The notes under the pieces: generated by a model
What the model was told of the DNA's origin: nothing
The model's input: the letters and a program-made list of their open reading frames with translations, nothing else
Database searches by the model: none
In this document: piece by piece, positions 32,923 through 41,038 of the stretch
Numbering within the stretch: the first letter of the stretch is position 1
Layout of the letters: every line of letters begins with the position of its first letter
NCBI RefSeq assembly: GCF_009690625.1
Contig: NZ_CP033878.1
Location: forward strand, 2,542,001 to 2,606,000
Source of the DNA: Halorhabdus sp. CBA1104
GTDB taxonomy: Archaea; Halobacteriota; Halobacteria; Halobacteriales; Haloarculaceae
Direction: 5' to 3'
Length of the DNA stretch: 64,000 nucleotides
Program-made: the position numbers and the translations under genes

Positions 32923-33207
32923 ATGGCAGATAGACCGCAGTCCGGGGAACTGTTCGGCATTCCGTACAACTTCGAGCGACCGAGCATGAAGCGGTTGCTG
33001 TCCGCCTACTGGCAACCCGGCGAGGGGATGCTCGTCGAGAAACCCTTCGGTATCGGCTACACGCTCAACCTGGCGAACTGGCGTTCGTGGCTCGTCGTTG
33101 GCCTCGCCGGCCTGTTGTTCTACCAGCAGTCCGGCGAGGACGACGCGGAATCGACCGACGAGGACGCACACGACGCCGACGAACCCGTCGAAGTGATGGT
33201 CGAGTAG
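32923..33207 (+). CDS. DUF5808-type membrane-associated protein
   Basis: 94 residues from ATG 32923. The N-terminal GELFGIPYNFERPSMKRLLSAYWQPGEGMLVEKPFGIGYTLNLANWRSW matches the DUF5808 pattern (an IPYDFxxPT...WxPxDPRvLVPKxFGWGYxLN-like motif). One hydrophobic helix, WLVVGLAGLLFY, and a strongly acidic tail follow. Function unknown. It sits upstream of the ITPase gene, 41 nt away. Confidence 0.7.
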   Translation: MADRPQSGELFGIPYNFERPSMKRLLSAYWQPGEGMLVEKPFGIGYTLNLANWRSWLVVGLAGLLFYQQSGEDDAESTDEDAHDADEPVEVMVE

Positions 33208-33248
33208 GGACCGACGCACCTTTTGTGGGTGGGCCCAATCGCCCAGCC

Positions 33249-33812
33249 ATGCTTCGGTTCGTCACGGGTAACGAGGGGAAAGTCCGGGAGGCCCGGGACT
33301 ATCTCGACGAGGAGGTCAAACAGTTCGCCTACGACTACACTGAAATCCAGAGTGCCGATCTCGGTGCGATCGCGGCCCACGGCGCTCGTGCCGCCTATCG
33401 CGAGGTCGACGCGCCGGTCGTTGTCGAGGACGCCGGCCTGTTCGTCGACGTGTTCGATGGGTTCCCGGGGCCGTACTCGGCGTACGTCGAGGACACCCTC
33501 GGTATCGAGCGCGTCTGGGATCTGGTCGAACCGGAAGACGACCACCGTGCTGCGTTCCGATCAGTGGTCGCTTACTGCGACGGCTCCGATTTAGAGGCCC
33601 CCACCGTCCGCGAGGGTGATCTCCCGGTTGCACTCTTTGCGGGCCGTATCGAGGGACGGATCGTCCCGCCGCGGGGTGGGGGTGGCTTTGGCTACGATCC
33701 GATCTTCGAGGTCGACGGGCGAACCTTCGCCGAACGGACACCCGCCGAGAAGAACGAACTGTCCCATCGTGGTCGGGCGCTCGACGCGTTCGCCACCTGG
33801 CGAGACGCCTGA
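33249..33812 (+). CDS. Non-canonical purine NTP pyrophosphatase (ITPase, RdgB/HAM1)
   Basis: 187 residues from ATG 33249. RdgB/HAM1 signatures: FVTGNEGKVREARDYL at the N-terminus, VVEDAGLFVDVFDGFPGPYSAY (substrate loop) and GGGGFGYDPIFEVDGRTFAE, ending in ELSHRGRALDAF. It hydrolyses ITP, XTP and dITP to monophosphates, keeping damaged purines out of nucleic acids. The length is the usual archaeal size (about 185-190). It starts 41 nt after the DUF5808 gene. No regulatory element is evident. Confidence 0.94.
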   Translation: MLRFVTGNEGKVREARDYLDEEVKQFAYDYTEIQSADLGAIAAHGARAAYREVDAPVVVEDAGLFVDVFDGFPGPYSAYVEDTLGIERVWDLVEPEDDHRAAFRSVVAYCDGSDLEAPTVREGDLPVALFAGRIEGRIVPPRGGGGFGYDPIFEVDGRTFAERTPAEKNELSHRGRALDAFATWRDA

Positions 33813-33930
33813 CGCCCAGCACTCAGCCGCTGTTGTACCGACTCTGTGGGCTCTTTCGGAGAGAGACGTACTGTGGTTTCTTTCGTTCTGGTGTCGATGC
33901 TTCCACGTCCGAAAGACGGACTCTCGCCGA

Positions 33931-35208
33931 TCAGGTGCCGTGCTGCCAGGACTCCATGTACTCACGCTGTGCGTCGGTCAACTCGTCGAAGCGGACACCT
34001 TCGGCGTCGAGTTTGACCTCCGCGACTTCCCGGTCGAGGCGATCGGGGACGTTGTGGACGCCGGCCCCGTATTCGTCGCCGTTTTGTACCATCTCACGGG
34101 CGCTGACGGCTTGGATCGCGAAGCTCTGGTCCATGACTTCGACGGGGTGGCCCTCGGCGACTGGTGAGGCGAGATTGACGAGGCGTCCCTCGGCGAGGAC
34201 GTTCAACTGCCGGCCGTCGGGCAGGACGTACCCACGAACGCCGTCCCGTGCGTCGACGACCTCCTCGGCCATGTCTTTCAGGTCTTCGAGGTTGATCTCG
34301 ACGTCGAAGTGGCCGGCGTTGGACAGAATGACGCCGTCGTCCATCTGCTCGAAGTCTTCGCGGGTGATCACGTCCCGGTTGCCCGTCGTCGTCACGAAGA
34401 TATCGCCTTCTTTTGCGGCCTCGGCCATCGGCATGACGCGAAAGCCCTCCATGTGTGCTTTCAGGGCCTGCCGGGGCTCGATCTCGGTGACGATCACGTC
34501 GGCGTTCATCCCGCGGGCCTTCGTGGCGACGCCTTTCCCACACTGACCGTATCCGCCGACGACGACCGTCTTGCCGGCGATCGAGAGGTTCGTCGTCAGT
34601 TCGATCGAGACGAGGCTCGACTCGCCGGTCCCGTGGACGTTGTCGAACAGCCGCTTCATCGGCGTGTCGTTGACGGCGAACATCGGGTATTCCAAGGCCC
34701 CGTCGTCGTCCATCGACCGCAAGCGGTGGACGCCCGTGGTCGTCTCCTCACACCCGCCGACGATCGAGTCGATGAGCTCCGGGTACTCCTCGTGAACGCG
34801 GAACACAAGGTCCGCGCCGTCGTCGACCGTGATCGTCGGTTCGTGTTCGAGGACGGCGTCGATCGCGCCGTAGTAGGCTTCGTCCTCGACGCCACGCTCG
34901 GCATAAGAGGTAATCGATTCCTGGGCGTCGAGGGCGACGCTGACGTCGTCGTGGGTCGAGAGCGGATTACAGCCCGTGATGGCGACCTCGGCCCCACCGG
35001 CGGCGATCGTCTCGGCCAGGACTGCGGTGGTCGCTTCGACGTGCATCGCCATCCCGACCGTCTCGCCGGCAAGGGGCTGTTCGGCCTCGAATTCCTCGCG
35101 GAGGGTCGCACAGATCGGCATGTGCTCGCGTGCCCACTCGATTTTCCGGCGGCCAGCTTCGCGCTTGGCATTTGGGTCGTCGACTCGCTCGCTGATCGGT
35201 TGACTCAT
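33931..35208 (-). CDS. ahcY: S-adenosyl-L-homocysteine hydrolase
   Basis: 425 residues, the archaeal type. NAD site VVVGGYGQCGKGVATKARG (about 213-231); substrate segment AVNDTPMKRLFDNVHGTGES (about 175-194); VFVTTTGNRDVI. It converts SAH to adenosine and homocysteine reversibly, keeping methylation going. In the window the SAH deaminase-type amidohydrolase at 36359-37648 lies close by on the same strand, giving two alternative SAH routes. Confidence 0.96.
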   Translation of the reverse strand: MSQPISERVDDPNAKREAGRRKIEWAREHMPICATLREEFEAEQPLAGETVGMAMHVEATTAVLAETIAAGGAEVAITGCNPLSTHDDVSVALDAQESITSYAERGVEDEAYYGAIDAVLEHEPTITVDDGADLVFRVHEEYPELIDSIVGGCEETTTGVHRLRSMDDDGALEYPMFAVNDTPMKRLFDNVHGTGESSLVSIELTTNLSIAGKTVVVGGYGQCGKGVATKARGMNADVIVTEIEPRQALKAHMEGFRVMPMAEAAKEGDIFVTTTGNRDVITREDFEQMDDGVILSNAGHFDVEINLEDLKDMAEEVVDARDGVRGYVLPDGRQLNVLAEGRLVNLASPVAEGHPVEVMDQSFAIQAVSAREMVQNGDEYGAGVHNVPDRLDREVAEVKLDAEGVRFDELTDAQREYMESWQHGT

Positions 35209-35280
35209 GTTCGAGTTATCGATCCAAACTGGGAAAACGCTACCGAAGCGGTCGCGGAGAGTGGCCGCAAGTAGTGTGCG

Positions 35281-36189
35281 TCAGTTCGGGGGGCCGGCGT
35301 GTTCGGGCGGGCCACGCTGGTCGCTCTCATCGTCTTCGTCCTCGTCGTCATCGTTCTCTGGTTCGGCAGCCTCCCGTTCGTCCGCTACAGCTTCGTCTGC
35401 TTCTGCTTCGTTCTCGTCTGCTTCGTTCTCGTCTGCTTTTGCTTCTTCCCCCTCTCGTTCGTCTCCGTCATCGCCAGCCCTATCGTCGCTGCTCTCACCG
35501 TCGGGGCCGGCGTGTTCGGGCGGGCCACGACGGTCGTCATCGTCGGCGTCGTCGGCCGTCTCGTTGTCAGGGCCGGCGTGGGCTGGCGGGCCAGCGTGGT
35601 CGGGTCGGTTGTCCGCGCCGGGATTGTTCTCGGTGACAAATTCAGCCACTGCCTGGCCCACACCGGGGCCGTTCTCGCCGTCTGCTAGCAGTCCGTGGAC
35701 GAACGCCTGGACGCGTTGCCCGAACGCGTCGGCCTCATCGTCGCCGGCCGCATAGAGCGTGCTCGTCGTCGACACCGTTCGGTTGTCGACGGTCGCGGTC
35801 ACGCTGACGCGGACGTCACCCGAGGGCGTGCCCAGGGAAACGGTCCCGTTTGCGTCCGTTTCGTACGTGCCGCCGATACTCACGTTCGTCTCGGTGTCAA
35901 CGGGCTCAGTTTCGTTCGTCTCGTCGACGGTCTCGTTGTCACCCGTGGCGGTCTCGTTTGTGGTTTCGTTCCCGTCAGTCTCCGCCCTGTCCTCGATCAC
36001 GTCGCGCACCGTCACGTCGACAGTCGCGTTCGCGACTGCCGTGCCGTTGTCGGTCACGTCGATTGTCACTGTCCGATCCGTCTGTGTCACGTCGACTGCG
36101 AGGCCGTCCTCGGTGGCAGCCAATGCAGGGCCAGCCATCGAGAGCACGACTAACACAGCCGCGGTGATGGCAAAGGTCTGAGTTCGCAT
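35281..36189 (-). CDS. Secreted acidic low-complexity protein with GPPEHAGP repeats
   Basis: 302 residues from ATG 36189. The N-terminus MRTQTFAITAAVLVVLSMAGPALA is a signal peptide. The middle (about 25-160) is threonine-, asparagine- and valine-rich with many N-x-T/S sites, looking beta-sandwich-like (VTIDVTDNGTAVANATVDVTV). The last ~110 residues are very acidic with HAGP-containing units (RGPPEHAGP, ending RGPPEHAGPPN). No archaeosortase or lipobox signal is seen. It is not a recognised family. It sits between SAH hydrolase and SAH deaminase genes. Confidence 0.7.
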   Translation of the reverse strand: MRTQTFAITAAVLVVLSMAGPALAATEDGLAVDVTQTDRTVTIDVTDNGTAVANATVDVTVRDVIEDRAETDGNETTNETATGDNETVDETNETEPVDTETNVSIGGTYETDANGTVSLGTPSGDVRVSVTATVDNRTVSTTSTLYAAGDDEADAFGQRVQAFVHGLLADGENGPGVGQAVAEFVTENNPGADNRPDHAGPPAHAGPDNETADDADDDDRRGPPEHAGPDGESSDDRAGDDGDEREGEEAKADENEADENEAEADEAVADEREAAEPENDDDEDEDDESDQRGPPEHAGPPN

Positions 36190-36358
36190 TACAGATTGAA
36201 CTGGCCGCTCCGGGGCCATATACCCCGAATGCCGTTCAGATCGTTCGACCTGTGTACAGAAGAATTCAAACCAGCTGAGAACGTCCAAAAGAGTTTAGTA
36301 TAGTTTTTACAGGATTATTTCTTTATCTTGTCGTAGATACAAATATGGCCGTCCGGCC

Positions 36359-37648
36359 TCACGTGGCCCGCTCGACCAACTTCTCGGCCCGGTCTGTGGC
36401 TTCTCGGCGTACTGCCTCCTCGTCGAAGACCGTGACCTCGCGGTCGCGCATGAGGACCTGGCCGTCGGCAACGGTGTGACGAACGTCGCTGCCCCGCACG
36501 GCGTAGGCGAGGTGGCTGAGGAGGTCGTGGGCAGGCGTCAGGTGGGGTGCGTCGAGGTCGATGACGGCGAGATCGGCGTTCGCGCCGGCTTCGAGGCGGC
36601 CCGAGTCGAATCCGAGCAACTCGGCCCCGTTTGCGGTCGCCATCTCGACGACGCTCGCGGCATCGACGGCACTGGCGTCATCGGCGGCTAGTTTCCCGAG
36701 CATGGCCGCATCGCGCATCTCGTCGAACATGTCCAGATCGTTGTTCGAGGCCGCGCCGTCGGTGCCGAGGCCGACGGTGACGCCAGCGTCGAGCATGTCC
36801 TGGACGGGGGCCATGCCGCTGGCGAGTTTCATGTTCGAGGCCGGACAGTGGGCCACGCCGGTATCTGTCTCGACCAGCAACTCGATCTCGCTGTCGTCGA
36901 CGTGGACGCCGTGGGCGACGTAGGTGTCCCTCGCGAGCAATCCGATGTCTTGGGCGTAGGCCAGCGGCCGCATCCCGTGTGCCTCGACGATCGGGCCAAC
37001 TTCGTCGGGCGTCTCGTTGGCGTGGAGGTGTGTCGCCAGGCCCGCCTCGTTGACAGCCGGGACGAACTCCCGGAGAGAGGCTTCGTCGACGGTCGTCAGC
37101 GAGTGGGGCTGGAAGGTCGTCCGAATCCGCCCTTCGGCCGCGCCGTCGAACTCCTGGGCGACTTCGAGACTCCGCTCGACGTCGGCTCGGGCTGCCTCGT
37201 CGTCCTTGCCGACAGTGACGGCCGTGTAGCCGAGTCGCGCACGGACGCCGGCCTGTTCGACGGCCGCGGCGATCTCTTCGATGTCGAAGTACATGTCCGA
37301 CAGCGCCGTGGTCCCGGATTTGATCATCTCGATCAGTCCGAGTTCCGCGCCGACGCGAACGTCTGCTTCGGTCAGTTCGGCCTCGACCGGCCAGATGTCT
37401 TCTCGCAACCAGGCGTCTAAGGGCTTGTCGTCGGCCACCCCTCGGAGCAACGTCATCGCGACGTGGGTGTGGGCGTTGACGAGCCCGGGGATGACTAGCC
37501 CGCCCGCGGCGTCGAGTTCGTCGTCGGCGGGCCCGACGTCACCGATCGCGTCGATCCGACCGGTCGATTGATCGAGGAGTACATCAGCGCGTTCGATCGT
37601 CATGTCCGGGCGGAGTATCTGCCCGCCCGTGACGAGGAGGTCGCTCAT
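36359..37648 (-). CDS. S-adenosylhomocysteine/5'-methylthioadenosine deaminase-type amidohydrolase
   Basis: 429 residues. Metal ligands: HTHVAMTLLRG (HxH, about 60-70), HLHANETPDEV (about 208-218), HGVHVDDSEIELL and the aspartate of LGTDGAASNNDLDMFDEM. The NDLDMFDEMR stretch is the family signature of MtaD/DadD-type enzymes, which deaminate SAH, 5'-deoxyadenosine or MTA in archaea. It feeds S-inosylhomocysteine or inosine-type products back into metabolism. Close to the SAH hydrolase gene, suggesting shared SAH disposal. Confidence 0.88.
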   Translation of the reverse strand: MSDLLVTGGQILRPDMTIERADVLLDQSTGRIDAIGDVGPADDELDAAGGLVIPGLVNAHTHVAMTLLRGVADDKPLDAWLREDIWPVEAELTEADVRVGAELGLIEMIKSGTTALSDMYFDIEEIAAAVEQAGVRARLGYTAVTVGKDDEAARADVERSLEVAQEFDGAAEGRIRTTFQPHSLTTVDEASLREFVPAVNEAGLATHLHANETPDEVGPIVEAHGMRPLAYAQDIGLLARDTYVAHGVHVDDSEIELLVETDTGVAHCPASNMKLASGMAPVQDMLDAGVTVGLGTDGAASNNDLDMFDEMRDAAMLGKLAADDASAVDAASVVEMATANGAELLGFDSGRLEAGANADLAVIDLDAPHLTPAHDLLSHLAYAVRGSDVRHTVADGQVLMRDREVTVFDEEAVRREATDRAEKLVERAT

Positions 37649-37766
37649 TATGGGGCCTTACCGCGGGTGCGATAAGACTGTGACGACTAGCCGCCAACGG
37701 GCTGTCGCTGCGACTCGGTGGTTCTTAGCGAGGCGTGATCGAAACGGACGACGGATGCGTTCTCGC

Positions 37767-37925
37767 TCACTCCTCGCGCTGTTTGAGCCACTGGTCGAGA
37801 CACTCCCGGATCGCAGCTTCGCGGTTGTCTCGATGGTCCTGGAATGCCTTCTCTTCGATAGCCTCGATCGTCTCCTCGTCGAACTCGACGGTCACTTCCG
37901 CCATGTCCGCGAAGATGTCTTCCAT
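37767..37925 (-). CDS. 52-residue ribbon-helix-helix-like protein
   Basis: ATG 37925 to TGA 37767-37769. Sequence elements: MAEVTVEFDEETIEAIEEKAF, then HRDNREAAIRECLDQWLKQREE. A short beta-strand plus two helices fits RHH (CopG/MetJ-type) DNA-binding folds such as VTVEFDEETIEAIE. An internal ATG (MAEV...) is an alternative start. There is no toxin partner next to it. It lies 65 nt before the start of the histidine kinase region in coordinates, on the same strand. Role unknown; likely a small regulator. Confidence 0.6.
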   Translation of the reverse strand: MEDIFADMAEVTVEFDEETIEAIEEKAFQDHRDNREAAIRECLDQWLKQREE

Positions 37926-37990
37926 TACCGTCAACCGGGGGACGGCACCGACTAATAGGTTCGTCAGCTACTCGTCTGACGGCCCCGTTT

Positions 37991-39637
37991 TCAGGTCTGG
38001 ATCTCGAAGCGCGTTCCCGTCTGGCTGTCCGCTAGCGCGACCGTCCAGCCGTGGGCATCGACGATCTGCTCGACGATCGCTAGCCCGAAGCCCGTCCCGT
38101 CCTCGGCGGTCGTGTAGCCCGATTCGAAGATCGCGTCGTGATCTTCGGGTGCAATGCCGCTCCCGTCGTCGGCGAGGAAGAACCCGTCCGACGCTTCGAG
38201 TGGGCCGACGGTGACTGTCACGTCCTCTCCGCCGTGTTCGACTGCATTGCGGACGAGGTTCTCTAGCAGCTGCTGTAGGCGGTCGGGATCAGCCTCGACA
38301 GTGGTGCCCTCGCTCACGTGGAGGTCGGCTTGCCGGGTGTCGACCATCTCCCAGGCCTGGCGGGCGATCCGTCCTACATCGACGGGTTCTCTCTCATCGA
38401 CCGGTTGACCCTGCCTGGCGATCGCCAACACGTCTTCGATGAGTGTTTCCATCCGATCGAGGGCCTCGGCGACTGATTCGAGGTGGTCGTCGTCGCGGTC
38501 TTCCCGGGCGAGTTCGAGCCGGCCCTGGGCGACGTTGAGCGGATTGCGCAGGTCGTGTGAGAGCATGCTGGCGAACTCTTCGAGACGATCGTTTTGGCGT
38601 TCGAGCTCTTTGCGATAGCGCTCTCGGTGGGTCACGTCGCTGAACACGATTCCTCGCCCAAGCGTCGTTCGACCGGCCGAGAACGGATGCTCGGTGACAC
38701 GGTAGTACCGCGTCTCACTGTCGTTTTGCAGTTCGATGATCGGTGATTCGACAGCCAGTAGATCAGCGATCCCGGGAACGATCTCCTCGAACGGCACCTC
38801 GCCGCCACTGGCTTCTGTTTCAGTCAACGCCGGCAAGAGCCGTGCTGCCGCGCGATTGAAGTCTTGGACGCGATCGCGCTCGTCGAGGACCACAACCGGG
38901 TCGTCACCTTCGCCGGCCAGTCGAATCGTCTCGAACCGGGCGACGTAGACGAACATGAGCCCGACCGCGAAGATAGCGACGCCGAGCGGTTCGTAGGTGA
39001 TATCGAGCAACGCCGGCGAAATCAAGCCGAGAATATCCAGTCCGATCGGCAGTCCCGTCAGCGCGACCAGGATGGCCAGTGGCGCTGCGTTGTGGCTGAC
39101 CTGTCGGAAGCGCTCGAACAGCATGAAGTACCCGACCGACGCCAGCGCGTAGGCCCCGCCCATGACCGTCCAGTGGAGGATCCCGTTCGAAATTGCGATG
39201 TGTGGAAACGGCGCTGTGGTCGCCGTTGCGGAGAAGTACAACCCGTGCCAGTGATTCGTGAGTTTGATCGCGGCGATCGTCAGGAACATCGCGATCGCCA
39301 CCTGGCGGATCCGCGGATTGTGGTGTAACGACCGCCCAGTGTAGGCCGAACAGAAGTACAACCAGGCCCCGACCGTTGCGATACCCATCAACAGGCCGAC
39401 TTCGTGAAACGCCACGGCCGTCCAGTAGTCCGTCGTCGACAGATAGCCGACGTGTGACAGCGCCCAGACGGCACTCATCGCCAGGAGCGCCGACAATCCC
39501 TGTCGTGTTCCGGTGTGCTCGATTTTGCGAACCCGGAGCAGACTCACCAGACAGGCGACGGCCGCGAGACCGAACACGAGGACGTACCACACCTGAATGT
39601 CGATCGGCAGGACCGCCTGGGCTATCGATTCGTACAT
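37991..39637 (-). CDS. Histidine kinase with 7TM sensor and PAS-like domain
   Basis: 548 residues. Residues 1-215 contain about seven hydrophobic helices of the N-terminal 7TM-HK type (WYVLVFGLAAVACLVSLL, YLYFCSAYTGRSL-like). A PAS-like region follows (about 225-335: VVVLDERDRVQDFNRAAARLLP). The HisKA histidine is in MLSHDLRNPLNVAQGRLELA (about 352-371). Then the N-box NLVRNAVEHGG, the G1 box FLADDGSGIAPEDHDAIFESG and the G2 box GTGFGLAIVEQIVDAHGWTV. It is a membrane sensor of unknown signal with no adjacent response regulator. Its 39638-39849 upstream spacer is low-complexity CTCGC-rich. Confidence 0.93.
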   Translation of the reverse strand: MYESIAQAVLPIDIQVWYVLVFGLAAVACLVSLLRVRKIEHTGTRQGLSALLAMSAVWALSHVGYLSTTDYWTAVAFHEVGLLMGIATVGAWLYFCSAYTGRSLHHNPRIRQVAIAMFLTIAAIKLTNHWHGLYFSATATTAPFPHIAISNGILHWTVMGGAYALASVGYFMLFERFRQVSHNAAPLAILVALTGLPIGLDILGLISPALLDITYEPLGVAIFAVGLMFVYVARFETIRLAGEGDDPVVVLDERDRVQDFNRAAARLLPALTETEASGGEVPFEEIVPGIADLLAVESPIIELQNDSETRYYRVTEHPFSAGRTTLGRGIVFSDVTHRERYRKELERQNDRLEEFASMLSHDLRNPLNVAQGRLELAREDRDDDHLESVAEALDRMETLIEDVLAIARQGQPVDEREPVDVGRIARQAWEMVDTRQADLHVSEGTTVEADPDRLQQLLENLVRNAVEHGGEDVTVTVGPLEASDGFFLADDGSGIAPEDHDAIFESGYTTAEDGTGFGLAIVEQIVDAHGWTVALADSQTGTRFEIQT

Positions 39638-39849
39638 TCGGCTCTATCCACGTTCCACTGCGTCTCGAACTGTTAAGAAGCTATCCCGTTCACAACCCCG
39701 GGGTTCGTCACTTCGTTCGAACCTCGCTACTCACGCTTCCACCGCTCGCCTAGTCCGAGGCCTCGCTCTCGCTGATCGCTTGAGCCTCGCTGCTGGTCGC
39801 GGATCACTGTGTTCCCCGCTCGCAATCCCGAGGTCGCTACGCGCCCTCG

Positions 39850-40884
39850 CTACGCTCGCCCCGAGCTGACGACATCGCTCTCGGCGGCCATCTCGGATAT
39901 CGGCGTCCGTTCGACGACCCGTCCGTCCACGGTCGGGTACTGCTCGACGACCTCTCCCTCATTGATCTCGCCTTCGTCGATCATCTCCTCTAAGAGCCAC
40001 CAGGCGACCTCGACGTGCTCGGATTTGACGACGTAGTAGTCTTCGGGGACGCCCAACTCCTCGAAGCGGTCCGGATCGGCCCACGTCTTCCCGTAGACGA
40101 GCGTCCCGTCGTCGGTGATCTCATCGAAGGGCCGCCGGACGTTTTTGGCCATCCGTTTCAGGCGATTGCGGTGCTGGGCAGCGTCTTTGAACACCGACGT
40201 ACAGAAGTAGACTTTCGGGTGTTTCGCCATCGAGTCAAGGACGTCGTGGCTGCCCTCGACCGCGCTCATGTGGTCCTCTTTGAGGTCGTAACCTTTCTCT
40301 TGCATCCGCCGGAAGTTGCCCTGGCTCATCTCGAACTCGTTGACGTTGACGAACTCGGCGGCCCCTTCCTCGACGAACGTGACGAACTCGTCTTCCGGCC
40401 GGATGCCCGGAATCTCGAAGGCCGGGGTGAGTCCCTCCTCACGGGCGATATAGAGGATGTCCTCCCACTCGGTGCCGTGGAGGTCTCCCCACATGTCCAG
40501 GGGCGGGTGGAATCGTATCTCGTCGAGTCCGGCCTCGGCGAGCCGGCGCATGTTCTCTCGACCGCCGGTGATCCCCGTATAGAGGTGGATGTGGTGGTCC
40601 TCGCCGAACTCCTCCTTCAGCAGGGAGATGTACCGGCAGGTACGGTCCATGACCTCTTGGGGTTCGCCGCCAGTCAGCGACGAACCCAGTGCATCCATGC
40701 GCTTTGCTTCCTCGATGAGATCTTGGTCTTTCTCGACTTTCCGCTCGTTCGCGTAGACGTCGGTGACGTTCTTGCGGTTCTCGCCGAGCGGACAGTAGAA
40801 ACAATCCCGCTGGTCACAGTAGCCATAGACGAAGATGACCATTTTGCCGCCCTTGGCACACTGTTCGCAGCCTTCCGAAATCAT
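39850..40884 (-). CDS. Radical SAM protein (unknown substrate)
   Basis: 344 residues from ATG 40884. The leading MISEGCEQCAKGGKMVIF precedes the cluster motif GYCDQRDCFYCPLGENR, with Cys23, Cys28 and Cys31 (Cx4Cx2C rather than the usual Cx3Cx2C). SLTGGEPQEVMDRTCRYISLLKEEFG gives the GGE element for SAM binding. Radical SAM enzymes use a 5'-deoxyadenosyl radical; the substrate cannot be assigned. Haloarchaeal members of COG2108-type have this extended N-terminus. It stands alone upstream of a spacer. Confidence 0.85.
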   Translation of the reverse strand: MISEGCEQCAKGGKMVIFVYGYCDQRDCFYCPLGENRKNVTDVYANERKVEKDQDLIEEAKRMDALGSSLTGGEPQEVMDRTCRYISLLKEEFGEDHHIHLYTGITGGRENMRRLAEAGLDEIRFHPPLDMWGDLHGTEWEDILYIAREEGLTPAFEIPGIRPEDEFVTFVEEGAAEFVNVNEFEMSQGNFRRMQEKGYDLKEDHMSAVEGSHDVLDSMAKHPKVYFCTSVFKDAAQHRNRLKRMAKNVRRPFDEITDDGTLVYGKTWADPDRFEELGVPEDYYVVKSEHVEVAWWLLEEMIDEGEINEGEVVEQYPTVDGRVVERTPISEMAAESDVVSSGRA

Positions 40885-41038
40885 TCGCGTACCGATAGAA
40901 CGCCCGCAGCGGGTATAAGGCGTGCGACTTCCACAAGATCGACCGGTTGCGGCCTGGTCACACGGGGAACGGGCCGTCACTCAAATGCGCACTTGACCTT
41001 TCAGTTGCATTATCCACTTGGCTGTCGTATCGACGTCC

